A stretch of 64,000 bases of DNA, taken from positions 930,001 to 994,000 of the forward strand of contig NZ_CP011339.1 of the NCBI RefSeq assembly GCF_001264245.1, read 5' to 3'. Both the position numbers and the translations under genes were made by a program. Below, one piece after another: positions 26,666-34,433 of this stretch; positions within the stretch are counted from its first letter, which is position 1; each line of letters opens with the position of its first letter. The notes under the pieces are model-generated. The model saw only the letters and a program-made list of their open reading frames with translations. It ran no database searches and was not told the origin of the DNA. This stretch comes from Microcystis panniformis FACHB-1757 (GTDB lineage: Bacteria > Cyanobacteriota > Cyanobacteriia > Cyanobacteriales > Microcystaceae).

Positions 26666-27094
26666 CTGGACTTCCCCCGTATAAACATACTAGCTATGGC
26701 TAAAAGTCTTACAGAGCCTGAGTTCAAGCAATACAATACCAATGAACTACTGGACACAAAATCCTGAAGTTCTTACGCCGATAGGGTTTGAGGCAAAAAT
26801 TTTCAAATTTGACCTTTAGACCATTATAGCTTGTTTCGGGGCAGAAAATCAGCAAAAACATGGCTACAGAGGGAATCCCTTACTCTAGAGATTAATGACA
26901 CTATCTGTTAAAATCAGGTTAGCGATCACTATACAGCCAACTCTACGGAATCGCTCTACTCCAGATACAGTCAGCGGTACAGCCATTTTCAAGTGAAAAA
27001 TGTACCCAGTAGTCTCTTTTCAATTTTTTCTTAGAAGCGACCTGCAGTAAGGGTTTTGTTAATTTTTTAGTATTTATGTATGGGGGAAGTCCAG
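26666..27094. mobile_element. 429-bp noncoding element with 25-bp TIRs and 6-bp target duplication
   Basis: Ends CTGGACTTCCCCCGTAT... and (reverse strand) CTGGACTTCCCCCATAC... form 25-bp imperfect inverted repeats. TTATTC is duplicated at 26660-26665 and 27095-27100. No open frame longer than a few dozen codons is present, so this is a non-autonomous element. The insertion sits exactly at the stop codon (TAA in TTATTC) of the upstream coiled-coil gene and separates it from the downstream gene. Confidence 0.88.
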
Positions 27095-27766
27095 TTATTC
27101 AGAAAGGATATCTTTAATGGCAAGCCAAATGCGTTTGAGCTTTTGCAGCAAACCAACTGGATTACCAGTAGATTCCACTTCTACCGAATCAACTAATTGT
27201 TGAATCCTATCCATACGCTCTGCTAAAGCATAAAGGTTATTCACCGCCTCATCCTTGCTTGCCAACGATTCACGCAGTAGAACAACCATTTCAGCAATTT
27301 CCTGCTTTAGACGCTCATTTTCAATTTTACGGCGAGTTTCCCAACCCTTGATGCCAGCCTTTGAGCGTCTTTCTCGTTTAAGCAGCTCTTGGGCTTCATT
27401 ATACAGAGTCAGATATTGCGTCCGCTGGGCATCTGCTTCTTGATATTTGGCTATTAATTCAACAGTTTTTGCCTTCTCTTCGTTATAAAGACAAAGAGTT
27501 TGCTGATATCTTTGCTGCTCACTAAGATAGAGTTGATTATTCTGCGTTGCACGCTGCTCCCATTCATCAACTGCAAGCTGTGAAGTCTGAAGCTGTTGCT
27601 GCAATTGAGCTTTTTCCTGCTGCAACAAAAACTTATCACCTCTAGCATTATCTCGCTGCTGTTTCAGTTCAAGATAAGAGGGTGGCTCTGGCTGCCGAGA
27701 GCGAGGATTGTTGCGCTCATTATCACTATTAGAATCTCGGCGATCCGCCCTTCGCATCCCTGGCAT
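27095..27766 (-). CDS. Unknown long coiled-coil protein
   Basis: 223 residues, not recognised. Residues 1-30 are arginine/asparagine-rich and disordered-looking. Residues 33-210 form an almost continuous Gln/Glu/Leu coiled coil, including a basic motif RRSKAGIKGWETRRKIENER near 133-152. The tail GLLQKLKRIWLAIKDILS is amphipathic. No membrane segment or enzyme motif. The stop codon is part of the target duplication of the adjacent 429-bp element. Paired with 26141-26647 in an ancestral operon. Confidence 0.72.
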   Translation of the reverse strand: MPGMRRADRRDSNSDNERNNPRSRQPEPPSYLELKQQRDNARGDKFLLQQEKAQLQQQLQTSQLAVDEWEQRATQNNQLYLSEQQRYQQTLCLYNEEKAKTVELIAKYQEADAQRTQYLTLYNEAQELLKRERRSKAGIKGWETRRKIENERLKQEIAEMVVLLRESLASKDEAVNNLYALAERMDRIQQLVDSVEVESTGNPVGLLQKLKRIWLAIKDILSE

Positions 27767-28151
27767 AATTCAACCTCCGAAGCAGATATCCCTATAACTT
27801 GAGTCTTCCCAAATCAACGGAACGAGATAGCATTCGACAAGCTAAACCTCCTAATGAATCAATCAGTATCGATCACACTAAAAAATAACTTGACGGACAC
27901 TATCACTACTAAGAGTTAAAGCGACCTAACGACTTAATCAAGAGGCAATCGCCACTCTCAACTTAAATCTAAAATATCATATTTGTCCGCTCCGATGATT
28001 TGCCATAACCCGATTACTTCTTAATTCTTAACTGTAGCGAGCATCAATAATCTTGGCGAACTGAACAACGAAGTCAGCTATTTTTAATTGCGTAATCCTT
28101 GCTCAAATAGCGACTATTGAGACTTAAACAAAAACTGAGGTAACAATAGTT

Positions 28152-28378
28152 AGGGTCTGCTGAAAAAGTTTTTCCTGGGGGTAGGAGTCAGTAGCCGGTC
28201 GTCAGGAGCCGGTCGTTTTAGGCTTTGTTGCCCTTGTTTTTTGTACCAAGCGATGTACTACAAGAAGGATAATGCAAGGTTTTTGAACGTCCCAATCCTA
28301 TTTTCTTGCACTAACATCGGACTTTAACAGGTCAAAAGCTTTATTTTAAAAGGGTTTTACCATTATTCAGCAAACCCT
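28152..28378. mobile_element. 227-bp non-autonomous element related to the 1681-bp IS
   Basis: Ends AGGGTCTGCTGAAAAAG and (reverse strand) AGGGTTTGCTGAATAATG match the ends of the IS at 42657-44337. A 4-bp duplication AGTT is at 28148-28151 and 28379-28382, the same size as the target duplication of that IS. No ORF. The rest of the 734-bp gap 27767-28500 contains the leader of the coiled-coil gene and short heptad-like CACTGTTTACTGATTA sequence; nothing else was recognised. Confidence 0.82.
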
Positions 28379-28500
28379 AGTTAAATAGTTTCAAACCTAT
28401 AGCAGTAAGCCATCAGCTTTGAATCAGTTATATAGGAAGTTGTCGTTTTCTTTTCACTGTTTACTGATTACTGTTCACTGATAACTGAAAAATCCCTACC

Positions 28501-29265
28501 CTACCCAATCACCTCGTGTAAATCCGTCGGTGCGAGATTAGGATAAACCACTTCACCATCCTTAAACCAAATAATGCGCTGAGAGTGACGCGCCACATCA
28601 GCCTCATGAGTTACCATGACGATAGTAATGCCACTGTTATTCAATTCCGAGAAAATAGCCATCACCTCTTGGGTAGTTTTCGAGTCTAGCGCCCCCGTCG
28701 GTTCATCAGCAAGTAATAATATGGGTTGATTGACAATTGCCCTAGCAATAGCAACGCGCTGCTGTTGTCCCCCCGATAATTGATTGGGTTTATTGTGCAG
28801 TCGATTATCCAATTTTACCTTCGTTAAAGCAGCGATCGCTCTTTCCTTTCTTTCTTGGGGAGAAACCCCACCATAAATCATCGGTAACATGACATTTTCC
28901 AGCGCACTCATCTGGGGTAAAAGATGGAATTGCTGGAAAACAAAGCCGATTTTGCGATTGCGAATCTGGGCTAAATCCCCATCCGGCAGCGTGGAAACGT
29001 CCAGATTTTCTAGATAATAGGACCCCGAGGTGGGACGATCAAGACAGCCGATAATATTCATGGCTGTGGATTTTCCCGAACCCGAAGCCCCCATAATAGC
29101 GCAATATTCCCCTTTTTTTAGGCTTAAATTGATGTTATTGAGGGCTTTAACCATGGTTTCGCCACTGCCGTAGATTTTAGACACATTTTCGAGGCGAATA
29201 ATTACTGGCTGATAGACTTCGGCTTTATCGTTGCGTTCGCTGAGAGAGGAAGTATCAAAACTCAT
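28501..29265 (-). CDS. ABC transporter ATP-binding protein (MacB/LolD type)
   Basis: 254 residues. Walker A GASGSGKSTAMN, Q-loop FQQFHLLP, signature LSGGQQQRVAIARAI, Walker B ILLLADEPTGALDSKT and H-loop MVTHEADVA are all intact. The MacB/LolD/FtsE subclass moves lipoproteins, peptides or macrolides with a separate membrane permease; no permease gene lies beside it here. An in-frame ATG at 29289 would add eight residues; 29265 (MSFDTSS) is preferred, though neither has a clear ribosome binding site. Confidence 0.9.
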   Translation of the reverse strand: MSFDTSSLSERNDKAEVYQPVIIRLENVSKIYGSGETMVKALNNINLSLKKGEYCAIMGASGSGKSTAMNIIGCLDRPTSGSYYLENLDVSTLPDGDLAQIRNRKIGFVFQQFHLLPQMSALENVMLPMIYGGVSPQERKERAIAALTKVKLDNRLHNKPNQLSGGQQQRVAIARAIVNQPILLLADEPTGALDSKTTQEVMAIFSELNNSGITIVMVTHEADVARHSQRIIWFKDGEVVYPNLAPTDLHEVIG

Positions 29266-29324
29266 GAAATAATATAGAGATAAAACCATTAAATGCAGCT
29301 ATTCTAACCTGAGCAATTCTCCAT

Positions 29325-30137
29325 TCAAGCAACATCCTTGAGAAAACCGACCAAAGGCAAGAAAACTGGCGCTAAATTCGATCGAGCCACGGCTAAACAG
29401 GGATAGGATCGATCACTATAATTTTCCCCCACCTGTAAGGGAAAAATCTTTTCTCCTAAAGAGATAAATACCCCGCCGGCGGCCTGTAGAATTGCCCAAA
29501 CCGCAGCAATATCCCAGACTTTTGGGGTTGCTTCCACTCCTCCCAAGACAGTGCCATCGGCAACCAAAAGCAGATTATAACTAGCCACTCCTATCATCCG
29601 CACTTTGCAGGGAAAGGGGTTTTTAAATACACCTGTACTACGAGCGCAGAGATTAAACAGATGATTTTTGCTGGGAAAATCGTCGCTGGTGTGAATCGGT
29701 TGACCATCGCAGTAGGCCCCCTCTGGACCGGTTAAACCCGTCTCACCGTACCAATAACCATAATAGGCCTGTTTCAGGCAGGGGAGATAAACAAATCCGA
29801 ACACAGGAGTCCCCCGGTAGAGAAGTCCTAGGGAAATGCCCCAGATGGGAATACCGCGAGTAAAATTAGTCGTGCCGTCGATTGGATCCACTACCCAACA
29901 CCATTCTTGATCCGGGAAAATATGGGTAGTTTCCTCGGTTAGGACTCCATGATCCTGGAAAGTGCGGGCAATTAATGATCGCAATTCGCCATCGGACCAA
30001 CGGTCGGCAGCCGTCACTAAAGTCCCGTCTGCTTTATTGGTGGCCTGTAATTTGCCAAAATCAGCTACTAGGCGATCGCCCACCTGCTCGGTAGCCTGAT
30101 AACAAAAGTCTAAAACCTGACTCCAAAAAGTTTCCAT
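29325..30137 (-). CDS. Inositol monophosphatase family protein
   Basis: 270-residue Mg-dependent phosphatase. Metal-binding motifs are TEETTHIFP near 68-76 (first Glu), WVVDPIDGTTNFTRGIP near 81-97 and VWDIAAVWAILQAAGG near 208-223. The family hydrolyses inositol-1-phosphate or related substrates (histidinol-phosphate, PAP, fructose bisphosphate); the precise substrate cannot be told from sequence. It lies upstream of the ABC ATPase on the same strand with a 59-bp gap. Confidence 0.9.
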   Translation of the reverse strand: METFWSQVLDFCYQATEQVGDRLVADFGKLQATNKADGTLVTAADRWSDGELRSLIARTFQDHGVLTEETTHIFPDQEWCWVVDPIDGTTNFTRGIPIWGISLGLLYRGTPVFGFVYLPCLKQAYYGYWYGETGLTGPEGAYCDGQPIHTSDDFPSKNHLFNLCARSTGVFKNPFPCKVRMIGVASYNLLLVADGTVLGGVEATPKVWDIAAVWAILQAAGGVFISLGEKIFPLQVGENYSDRSYPCLAVARSNLAPVFLPLVGFLKDVA

Positions 30138-30198
30138 AATTTTCTCGTTCGTCTTCTAGTAGAATATTAAATCATTGTCTAAACTTAGGTAGTCGAGA

Positions 30199-30717
30199 TT
30201 GAGCGCGGAAGCCCACCAGGAGATCAGACTAGCTACCCGTCTAGAAGCGATACTTTACCTAAAAGGGCAGCCTGTCCCCTTAACCGAGATGGTGAGATTA
30301 ACCAACAGCGATCGCTTGACGGTGGAAGATGCCATGATCGAGTTAATGTCCGATTATGCACACCGGGATAGTGCCTTGGAAGTGGTGGAAACCCCCCTCG
30401 GTTATAGTTTACAATTGCGGTCAGCTTATCAGAATTTGATCGAAGACCTGATCCCGGCCGAATTAGGCACAGGAACCCTCCGTACTTTAGCAGCGATCGC
30501 ACTAAAAGAACCGATTTTACAAGCGGATTTAATTAATTTACGAGGCAGTACGGCCTATCAACAGGTTCAGGACTTGGTAGAACGAGGATTTGTGAGAAAA
30601 CGCAAGCAAAATGAAGGTAGATCGTACTGGTTAGAATTAACCGATAAATTTCATCAATATTTCGAGGTTGACAATCTTAGAGAACAGGGTATTCTGGAAG
30701 CTACCGATCGGGAATAA
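30199..30717 (+). CDS. scpB: Segregation and condensation protein B
   Basis: 172 residues, two winged-helix domains typical of ScpB, the kleisin-binding partner in the SMC condensin-like complex. Visible blocks are TRLEAILYLKGQPVPLTEMV near 13-32, EVVETPLGYSLQLR near 60-73 and LNLRGSTAYQQVQDLVERGFV-like sequence near 118-137. No ATG fits; TTG at 30199 starts the family-like N-terminus SAEAHQEIRLATRLEAI. Shorter than many homologues, as is usual in cyanobacteria. Confidence 0.88.
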   Translation: MSAEAHQEIRLATRLEAILYLKGQPVPLTEMVRLTNSDRLTVEDAMIELMSDYAHRDSALEVVETPLGYSLQLRSAYQNLIEDLIPAELGTGTLRTLAAIALKEPILQADLINLRGSTAYQQVQDLVERGFVRKRKQNEGRSYWLELTDKFHQYFEVDNLREQGILEATDRE

Positions 30718-30851
30718 GGAGAGAGAGAGTATATTAAGGGTGAATGTTTGATCACTGAGCTAAACTTGAAGAAGATGGGGGGGACTTCAGGCAATCAAGA
30801 AGAGCGATTTGTTAACCTAAATCTAATAACCACTACAGCGTGGGAGTTCTG

Positions 30852-31202
30852 ATGACTTTTAATCCTGATTTTTTTCCCTGGGAAACCGAAGAACAAAATG
30901 ATAACTGTCTGATGCAGTATCTCCAGCAGCAGCATCCTGAAACCCTTGAGAGAATAGCCCAATCCGTCAGTAGCGAAATTAAGGATATTATCTCGCAAAA
31001 CGTCAGGGGATTGGTGGGAATGCTGCCCTCAGAGGATTTTGCGGTACAAATTACCACCGACCGCGAGAATTTGGCTAATCTTCTCGCTTCAGCGATGATG
31101 ACGGGTTATTTCCTCGGTCAAGTGGAGAAGCGCCATCATTTAGAATCAATTTTGTTAGCTACAGAATCAATTAAATTAGGCAAAAAACCAAAAATAGATT
31201 AA
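30852..31202 (+). CDS. DUF760 family protein
   Basis: About 116 residues, mostly helical, with IKDIISQNVRGLVGMLPSED and ITTDRENLANLLASAMMTGYFLGQ as conserved stretches. DUF760 proteins occur in cyanobacteria and plastids; function unclear. An in-frame GTG at 30840 would add four residues, but the ATG at 30852 is simpler. A strong hairpin terminator follows the stop. Confidence 0.85.
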   Translation: MTFNPDFFPWETEEQNDNCLMQYLQQQHPETLERIAQSVSSEIKDIISQNVRGLVGMLPSEDFAVQITTDRENLANLLASAMMTGYFLGQVEKRHHLESILLATESIKLGKKPKID

Positions 31203-31217
31203 TCTTCACCCCAAAAA

Positions 31218-31254
31218 GATAGAGACACTTTCATCGGTGTCTCTATCGGTTTTT
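31218..31254. terminator. Bidirectional intrinsic terminator
   Basis: GATAGAGACAC (31218-31228), an 8-base loop, and GTGTCTCTATC (31237-31247) form a perfect 11-bp stem followed by GGTTTTT. On the opposite strand it is followed by CTTTTTGG, so it can terminate both the DUF760 gene (+) and the small reverse-strand ORF that ends at 31253. Confidence 0.88.
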
Positions 31255-31372
31255 AGCCCCCTTTGGCAAAACTCACCATCACTAAAATCGAGAGCAGGAT
31301 ACCGGGGACAAGTAAACCCGCTAATAATCCAAATTCAGTCAGCGTCATAGGAAAATATGCCCAAAATTCCAT
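31253..31372 (-). CDS. Possible 39-residue single-helix membrane protein
   Basis: Translates as MEFWAYFPMTLTEFG, then a hydrophobic helix GLLVPGILLSILVMVSF and the tail AKGG. An internal ATG (31348) would give 31 residues. The length, the single helix and the position ending exactly at a terminator resemble small thylakoid complex subunits. I cannot name it. Confidence 0.5.
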   Translation of the reverse strand: MEFWAYFPMTLTEFGLLAGLLVPGILLSILVMVSFAKGG

Positions 31373-31512
31373 CACTTCCCACTCTAACCCCCTCTTCCGG
31401 CCACCTCAACAAAGCTTAAGGAAAATTTAAAGCCTTTTACCAGTTTTTCTCCTATCAGTTGTCCGACTAGACAAACCAAAAAGAGTCTTTTTGATGTTGC
31501 CAAGCGGTTTAT

Positions 31513-31653
31513 AAGTAGCTGGTTATAATTAAATTAAAAATGGATTTTAGGTTCGATCCCCCCTGCCCCCCCTTGATAAGGTAGGGTTGATTCATGAATC
31601 AACCCTACGCTTGATAAGGGGGGTGTCTGATAATTTTTAACGCCTACCTACTT
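31513..31653. mobile_element. MITE-like element with central 28-bp palindrome
   Basis: Ends AAGTAGCTGGTTATAAT and (reverse strand) AAGTAGGTAGGCGTTAAAAA. The centre is the perfect palindrome at 31581-31608, the same as at 24158-24185, flanked by C-rich and G-rich complementary runs, so the whole can fold into one long hairpin. Its right end provides the stop codon of the oxidoreductase gene that ends at 31644. The remaining gap (31373-31512) shows nothing recognisable. Confidence 0.65.
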
Positions 31654-32513
31654 AATTCTTTTTTCAGCGCTTCGTATAAAGCTGAATAATCTTGTTCTGC
31701 TAATCCCATTTCTAAAGCTTTTTCCAGAAGGCTCTGTACTCCTGTTAGGGGAAAAGTGGTTAAATCTAACTTCTCCGATTCCTCTAAAAAGAGATTGACA
31801 TCTTTGAGTAAATGTTTAGTGGGAAAATTAGGGTTAGCATAATTTTCTTCTAACATTCTGGTTAATTTTTTGTCAAAAGTAGGCGCATATAAGGCACTTT
31901 GACGCAGGATAGTCATGAACTTTTCTAGATCTACTCCTTGCTGGGATAAAAAAGCTAAACTCAAAGCAAAAGCACTGGTTAGAGAGGCAATTAATTGATT
32001 TAAAGCTAATTTTAACGCCGATGCGGTTCCCACTTCCCCGATTAACATCGGTTCTTGACCAAAATGTGCTAATAAATTTGACCATTGATGAAACTGTTTT
32101 TCTGTTGCTCCCACCATAACTAAGAGAGTCCCATTTTTAGCTTCGGGAATACTTCCTAACACGGGTGCTTCTAGATATTCTCCCCCTTTAGCCACAATTT
32201 GATCTCGCAGTTGTTTACTTTCAGAAGGAGCAATAGTTCCCATCTGGATAATAGTCCGATTATTAAAGTTAGATTGCTCGGAATTTAATCCTAAAACCTC
32301 TTGGATAGCGGCGGCATTAGTTAACATTAAAATCAGACAATCTGCCTCTTGAATGACTTGCTCGGAACAGCTAACTGTTTTGGCTCCTAACTGCTGTAAA
32401 GGTGTCAATTTTTCCAAGGTGCGATTATAGGCAATAACAGGAATTTTCTGATTTAATAATCTTTCTACCATTGGCGTTCCCATTAATCCCGTTCCCAAAA
32501 TTCCAACTTTCAT
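31644..32513 (-). CDS. NAD(P)-dependent beta-hydroxyacid dehydrogenase family protein
   Basis: 289 residues of the 3-hydroxyisobutyrate dehydrogenase/glyoxylate reductase family. The N-terminal Rossmann motif is VGILGTGLMGTPMVERLL (2-19). The substrate-binding signature is EAPVLGSIPEAKNGTLLVMV (about 115-134), and the catalytic-Lys region is GTASALKLALNQLIASLTSA (about 162-181). The preferred acid substrate is not deducible. The final codons (SR, stop) come from the right end of the MITE-like element at 31513-31653. Confidence 0.9.
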   Translation of the reverse strand: MKVGILGTGLMGTPMVERLLNQKIPVIAYNRTLEKLTPLQQLGAKTVSCSEQVIQEADCLILMLTNAAAIQEVLGLNSEQSNFNNRTIIQMGTIAPSESKQLRDQIVAKGGEYLEAPVLGSIPEAKNGTLLVMVGATEKQFHQWSNLLAHFGQEPMLIGEVGTASALKLALNQLIASLTSAFALSLAFLSQQGVDLEKFMTILRQSALYAPTFDKKLTRMLEENYANPNFPTKHLLKDVNLFLEESEKLDLTTFPLTGVQSLLEKALEMGLAEQDYSALYEALKKELSR

Positions 32514-32538
32514 AACTTAATTTTACCTGATTTAGTGA

Positions 32539-33198
32539 TTAGTTTTTACTGGTTTTTATGGCTGTCCAATGACGTTCGGAAGACTGATAAATTTTAACAT
32601 TTTTTAATCCCGATTGCTGGATTAAATCTTCGATTTCTGCTAGGGTAAAAGCGGCCTGGAGAGAATCCTTAAATAGTTGCGCTTGTCGGGGAGAAAAATT
32701 AGGATCGATTTCCCTCACCATCCCCTGGATTATTTCCTCGGAATCGGGACGGAATAAATCTCTTAAAAAAATGCCACCATTGGGTTTTAAAACTCGCTTA
32801 ATTTCCCTTAAAAAAGGCAGAGGATTTTCGAGATGGTGGATTAAACTATTAGAAATAACTAAATCAAATTGCTCGGATTGGTAGGGAAGATTTTTTCCAT
32901 CAACTTTTTCTAATTTGATCTGTTCTTGACAGTTAGCACTCAGGATATTTTTTTGACCAATTTCTAACATAGAATCGGCCAGATCAATAGCGATAATTTG
33001 CCATTGGGGACGCAGTTGACAGAGCATAATCGGAATGCGTGCAGTACCGGTTCCCACATCTAATACCCTAGCATTAATACCGGCCAATTGTACGGCTTCT
33101 TTAGCAAAATTAGTATTAACTTCGGTGAAGTCCATGGCATCATATTCGATCGCTTCTTCCCGATCATCCATTACTTCCGGTTCTAAAATTCTTTCCAT
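32539..33198 (-). CDS. Class I SAM-dependent methyltransferase
   Basis: 219 residues from the ATG at 33198 (MERILEPEVMDDREEAIEYD). SAM-binding motif I is VLDVGTGTARIP, motif II is IIAIDLADSMLEIG, motif III is FDLVISNSLIHHLENPLPFL and the post-motif is VLKPNGGIFLRDLFRP. The open frame extends upstream to 33291, but that would overlap the DUF6671 gene by 80 bp with non-conserved sequence. Substrate unknown. Co-oriented with the upstream DUF6671 gene, 13 bp apart. Confidence 0.88.
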   Translation of the reverse strand: MERILEPEVMDDREEAIEYDAMDFTEVNTNFAKEAVQLAGINARVLDVGTGTARIPIMLCQLRPQWQIIAIDLADSMLEIGQKNILSANCQEQIKLEKVDGKNLPYQSEQFDLVISNSLIHHLENPLPFLREIKRVLKPNGGIFLRDLFRPDSEEIIQGMVREIDPNFSPRQAQLFKDSLQAAFTLAEIEDLIQQSGLKNVKIYQSSERHWTAIKTSKN

Positions 33199-33211
33199 AG
33201 AAAAGCTATCC

Positions 33212-34054
33212 TTAAGGATTACAATATTCACAATACATCGGATCGGCAGTTTTTTGACCGTTGGGAAAGAGTTTTTCCTCTCGATAATCACACCTTTGAC
33301 AACCGTATAGTTCCAGTTTAATTAAAGAGGTGGGAAAGTGACATAAACCACAGGGTAAACCCGATGTTCTTTCGATAATATCAAACCCCGGACAACCACA
33401 ATTAGGACATAATTGATTAAGTTTCTGCACCAGATTTGCTGTCGCAGCTGCAATTGCTTTCATCCGCGTGGGATTGTGCATAGCACGCATATCGGTTTCT
33501 AGGTGTACCTTGCCGTTTTTGTCAAGAATATCTTCAACAATTTTAACGAAATTTTTCTCGTCAGTAATTCCCTTAAAAATCTGCTCGGAGTCGAGAGAAT
33601 TTTTATCAAACATCACCACTAAACCATGACTAGGAAAGCCGATTTTTTCGGCAAATTCTAAAGCAGCTGCTAGATTAGTTACAGTTTGGTGAGCGTGATT
33701 AGTTTCCGTGACTATTGCTTGACCAATTATTTCTAGATTATGGACTCGATCGAGCAATAAAATCAATTCACGATTACAGGAAACTAGCGGCAAGTGGGGA
33801 TAGGGATAAAAACTACCCTCACTAGCAATTCCGATATCGTATCCCGAAAGCTCGATCGCTTGTTGTGCCTTCCTGCGAGCGGTTTCAATTTGTGTCCCGA
33901 TGCGCTTAATATCCCGGGTAAAAGTGCCAAAGCGATCGGTATTAAAATTATCGGGTACAATCACCTTAAGGCCTATTTCTTGCGCTAAAATCGGTGCAAT
34001 CACCCGCTCTTTTCCGTGCATAGTCCCTAAAATTGCTATCCGATCTTGAAACAT
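33212..34054 (-). CDS. DUF6671 family protein with C-terminal zinc ribbon
   Basis: About 280 residues. The N-terminal part begins MFQDRIAILGTMHGKERVIA and contains GYDIGIASEGSFYPYP and a metal-site-like VTETNHAHQTV. The C-terminus has two cysteine pairs, CPNCGCPG and CGLC, then CQRCDYREE and CEYC, forming a zinc-ribbon region. I recall this pattern as DUF6671; enzymatic activity unknown. ATG at 34054 chosen over the TTG at 34063. Its 5' end is duplicated in the tandem array upstream. Confidence 0.82.
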   Translation of the reverse strand: MFQDRIAILGTMHGKERVIAPILAQEIGLKVIVPDNFNTDRFGTFTRDIKRIGTQIETARRKAQQAIELSGYDIGIASEGSFYPYPHLPLVSCNRELILLLDRVHNLEIIGQAIVTETNHAHQTVTNLAAALEFAEKIGFPSHGLVVMFDKNSLDSEQIFKGITDEKNFVKIVEDILDKNGKVHLETDMRAMHNPTRMKAIAAATANLVQKLNQLCPNCGCPGFDIIERTSGLPCGLCHFPTSLIKLELYGCQRCDYREEKLFPNGQKTADPMYCEYCNP

Positions 34055-34433
34055 CTTTGTCAAGTAAAAAGGAGACAGGAGACAAATTCACCTGATAACT
34101 GATGGTGGGTTACGGCGAATACTAAATAGGTGGTAAAATATCTAAGTTATTGTCGCCTAACCCACCCTACGCTAACTTGAAACATCTTTGTCAAGTAAAA
34201 AGGAGACAGGAGACAAATTCACCTGATGACTGATGGTGGGTTACGGCGAATACTAAATAGGTGGTAAAATATCTAAGTTATTGTCGCCTAACCCACCCTA
34301 CGCTAACTTGAAACATCTTTGTCAAGTAAAAAGGAGACAGGAGACAAATTCACCTGATAACTGATGGTGGGTTACGGCGAATACTAAATAGGTGGTAAAA
34401 TATCTAAGTTATTGTCGCCTAACCCACCCTACA
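34052..34433. repeat. 131-bp tandem triplication carrying a gene start and an inverted-repeat element
   Basis: Three direct copies start at 34052, 34183 and 34314. Each contains CTTGAAACATCTTTGTCAAG (reverse complement of the DUF6671 start region), GGAGACAGGAGACAAATTC, and an inverted-repeat pair GGTGGGTTACGGCGAAT ... GTCGCCTAACCCACC. Copies differ at only a few positions, so the amplification is recent. The ribosome binding site and first codons of DUF6671 are therefore present three times. Confidence 0.9.

Noticed and set aside
31540..31580. tRNA T-arm-like GGTTCGATCCCC
   Set aside because: No acceptor stem, D-arm or anticodon arm can be built upstream; the region is inside an inverted-repeat element.
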